A stretch of 64,000 nt of DNA from Aradus depressus (taxonomy: Eukaryota; Arthropoda; Insecta; Hemiptera; Aradidae): assembly GCA_963662175.1 (NCBI GenBank), contig OY759219.1, positions 46,430,675 to 46,494,674 on the forward strand, given 5' to 3'. The notes beneath the pieces are model-generated. The model made no database searches and was not told where the DNA came from. It was given only the letters and a program-made list of their open reading frames with translations. Shown here piece after piece: positions 61,656 through 64,000 of this stretch (positions are counted from its first letter, which is position 1; the number at the start of each line of letters is the position of its first letter). The position numbers and the translations under genes are program-made.

Positions 61656-64000
61656 CACATTTGTAACTACTCTTCCATTATGTTTTCAGATATAAAATTT
61701 TTAAAGAATAAAACGAAAAAAATGTTCTACTTTGTTTATACACTTGTTTTGTTATTAATAGGACTCTTATTTTATTTACTTATTTTTTTTTTTTTTGGGG
61801 GGGGGGGGGGTCACATCACTCTATTGCGTTGGGGAACGGGGAACTTCCTTCGGCTGTGGACCGGCTCAATGGGCTATTAATAGGACTCTAATGATAGCAT
61901 TATTAATAACGTTACGATTATTAGTTTCGAAGTGTAACATAATTTCGTTACATTCGAGCTCCCGATATTACCCCCTACCAAGCGCCGGGAAAGACGAAAA
62001 TGTAAATAAAATAAAAAGAAAAAGGAAATGTTTGCCCTTTTGGTTTGAATTGTTGCCCTAGCCGAGATAGGACCCATGGAGGTTGTTGCTAAGAGCGGAC
62101 TCTGCTAGAAGTGAGATGGGAGAGGATCTGCAGCAGTGAATAAGGAGGCCTGTATCTGTCCGTCATCTAGTCAGTCTAATATCTCAGCAGTTCGTCAGAT
62201 CTGCAAGCTTCGAGTCATCGCTCCGCTTCAACCCACACTCAATAGATTTCAGATGTTCTTTGTGAATATATTATATACTGTGAAGGATATAAGAAAAAAA
62301 ATGGGCAGTGGCTCCAGTCTCATGGGATTTGCGTTTATAACGATTTGTAGAAAAAAAGTTCAATAAGTCTATTCGTCGTTTTCAGTCTTATAAATCAAAT
62401 TTCACCGTCTGTTCATGCGATCCCCCCTCAATTCTCGGTTTCCTTTAAAAAAAAAAAAAACTGGAACTCAGAAACTCCCACCATAGTAATTTAATATAAC
62501 ATTTAATTGAACAATTCGTTAAAGTGGGCAGTTGGTAATTGAGAGAAGCGTGACTGTCTGAAGAGAAGCTGTCCGAGACCCACACATCTCCTGTCTACTT
62601 CGGAGAATATAAATTATTTACTACATCTGATAATTACTATACACTATAGGATACAGAAAAGTTAGTATCGATACTTTAAAAATATTTGTACCAATATGCC
62701 GATGCTTGGATAGTATTGTTACCAGAGTACCCTAAAAAAGAGATATAAATACCAATCAACAATAATCAGTTAAATTAAAAACAGTGCTAATGCTAGGAGG
62801 AAATTTTAAAAACTCTTAAAGAAAAAAGAAAAAAAAAATACAAAGTAACTGAAATTAATAGAAAATAAATATTGAAAAACAGAGATTATAATTTAAAATC
62901 GTGAACGGATATTTTTGAGTTTCCCTCCTTGAGTTTTTCCTATTTCTTTACCAAAACGTTTTGATTTGTGTCACACTTAAGTAAAACGTTTTTACTGAAA
63001 TTTATTATGTAGTCCAGTAGGAGCTCAACAGATAGATCTTCATGGATTTGGAGGATGGAGGTGTGGAAAAAAGAAATATGGAAAATATCTAATATTGAAA
63101 GTTTCAGCATAAGTCGTTTCGGGATGACAATTCTATATTTTGAGATATTGAGGTTTGAAGATTAGCATTTCCATGTCATTTGACTGAATTTTGTAAAAAG
63201 GGTTCTACCTAGAGAGAGATCTAGTTTCACGAATAGATAACATAATACGAAAAGAATTGACACCATTCAGTTCTATTTCTTAATAGGATGGAATGATTTT
63301 CAATATTTACAATGACATTTCTCGAAATAAGCTTCCATCTGGTTACAAAATACATATCCATATACGCTTCATAAATTCGTTAATTAACTTTGGTAATCAC
63401 ATGAATAACTAACTATAAAGTAAAATACAACTTGCAATTTTCTAGAAGTATCGCAACAAAATATTGTCTTTTTTGAATCGATATCATTAAGGCATCATAG
63501 GTGAAATGTCAATAGAGAGAGAAAATGATATTGTGGATTTAGGGCGAAAAACTGCAACGGTTATCATCGCCCGAATTTCAATAAAAGTATCGATACCCGA
63601 TATGTGTGACTAGATTAGACATATTTCCAAAACCACTGATCCAATCGGTAACAAATCAATATGCCAAGAGTCCTCTTTGTGACAAACATTTTGCAAAAAA
63701 AAACTATTCAAATTGATGCATTTTTGCAGAAGTATCGTGAACAAAAAAAACTTCCATAGACAAACACACATATTAAGCCACCATGAGGAAACCACTTTTC
63801 TTTACATATTTAGGGTAGGATAGTCGGAATAGGTTCACGATTTTTCGACCTAACCACCATGTTTCCTTCTTTTTATGAGAGTAAAAAATGTATTCATGTT
63901 CAATACTTTCACAGAATGTCCAGACTAAAAGATAGACAAGTCCAGAAGAAGTTCTCAAGAGTAGATTGCCCTTTTGAGAGACCGGCCACAAGAATTTTTC
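61656..64000. other. AT-rich DNA with family D copy 2 and a T/G homopolymer
   Basis: Positions 62751-62885 match 13465-13690 (family D). A T-run followed by G14 lies at 61781-61810. Frames at 61617-61880, 61795-62061, 62136-62366, 63610-63795 and 63773-63991 are short, overlapping or crossed by homopolymers. No protein family is recognisable. Confidence 0.45.

Overview
The window looks like AT-rich nuclear DNA from an insect. The case rests on a Pumilio-homolog-3 (penguin) gene, two secreted-protein genes with short signal-peptide exons and long introns, a Gly/Ala/Val-rich exon like those of insect DUF4774-type proteins, and a repeat load of tRNA-derived SINEs, Ty3/gypsy, Penelope-like, Jockey-like and mariner-like elements. 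The order cannot be fixed from this sequence. Most of the 64 kb is repetitive.

Layout. Positions 1-8.9 kb: a 6.4-kb complex satellite (1740-8148) lies between two copies of another interspersed repeat. It appears to be built from a degenerate version of the SINE found elsewhere in the window. Positions 10.4-13.1 kb: a young Ty3/gypsy element with nearly identical LTRs and an intact 3' pol frame, but no gag, protease or 5' reverse transcriptase. Positions 13-20 kb: repeats and unannotated AT-rich DNA. Positions 20.26-33.6 kb: a three-exon minus-strand gene for a small secreted protein with an Asp/His-rich N-terminus and a Thr/Ser/Gly-rich C-terminus. Its two large introns hold a broken Penelope-like element, SINEs, a perfect 62-bp tandem repeat and a LINE 3' end. 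Positions 34.8-36.6 kb: the penguin/PUM3 gene, one uninterrupted coding exon on the plus strand. Positions 37.4-41.5 kb: a SINE split by a broken Ty3/gypsy element whose 5' LTR contains another SINE. Positions 42-47.2 kb: a (TA)n tract of about 430 bp, a MITE with terminal inverted repeats, and a nested inverted-repeat structure around a mariner-type element with inverted repeats of about 535 bp and a deleted transposase. Positions 47.4-48.2 kb: a LINE relic and a SINE. Positions 48.9-58.0 kb: a minus-strand gene of at least six coding exons. It encodes a secreted protein with a Tyr/Gln/Pro-rich N-terminal part, a polyglutamine stretch and a DUF4774-like segment. Part of its first signal-peptide exon has been triplicated with its splice donor. 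Positions 58-64 kb: two full-length SINEs, a possible unidentified exon and repeats.

The exon joins of both secreted genes are my reconstruction from splice signals and matching codon phases. They agree at every junction, but transcript data are absent. The repeat families allow relative dating: SINE before LTR element before second SINE at 37-41 kb; SINE after LINE at 29 kb; SINE after Penelope at 23 kb. The three host genes show no obvious functional link.
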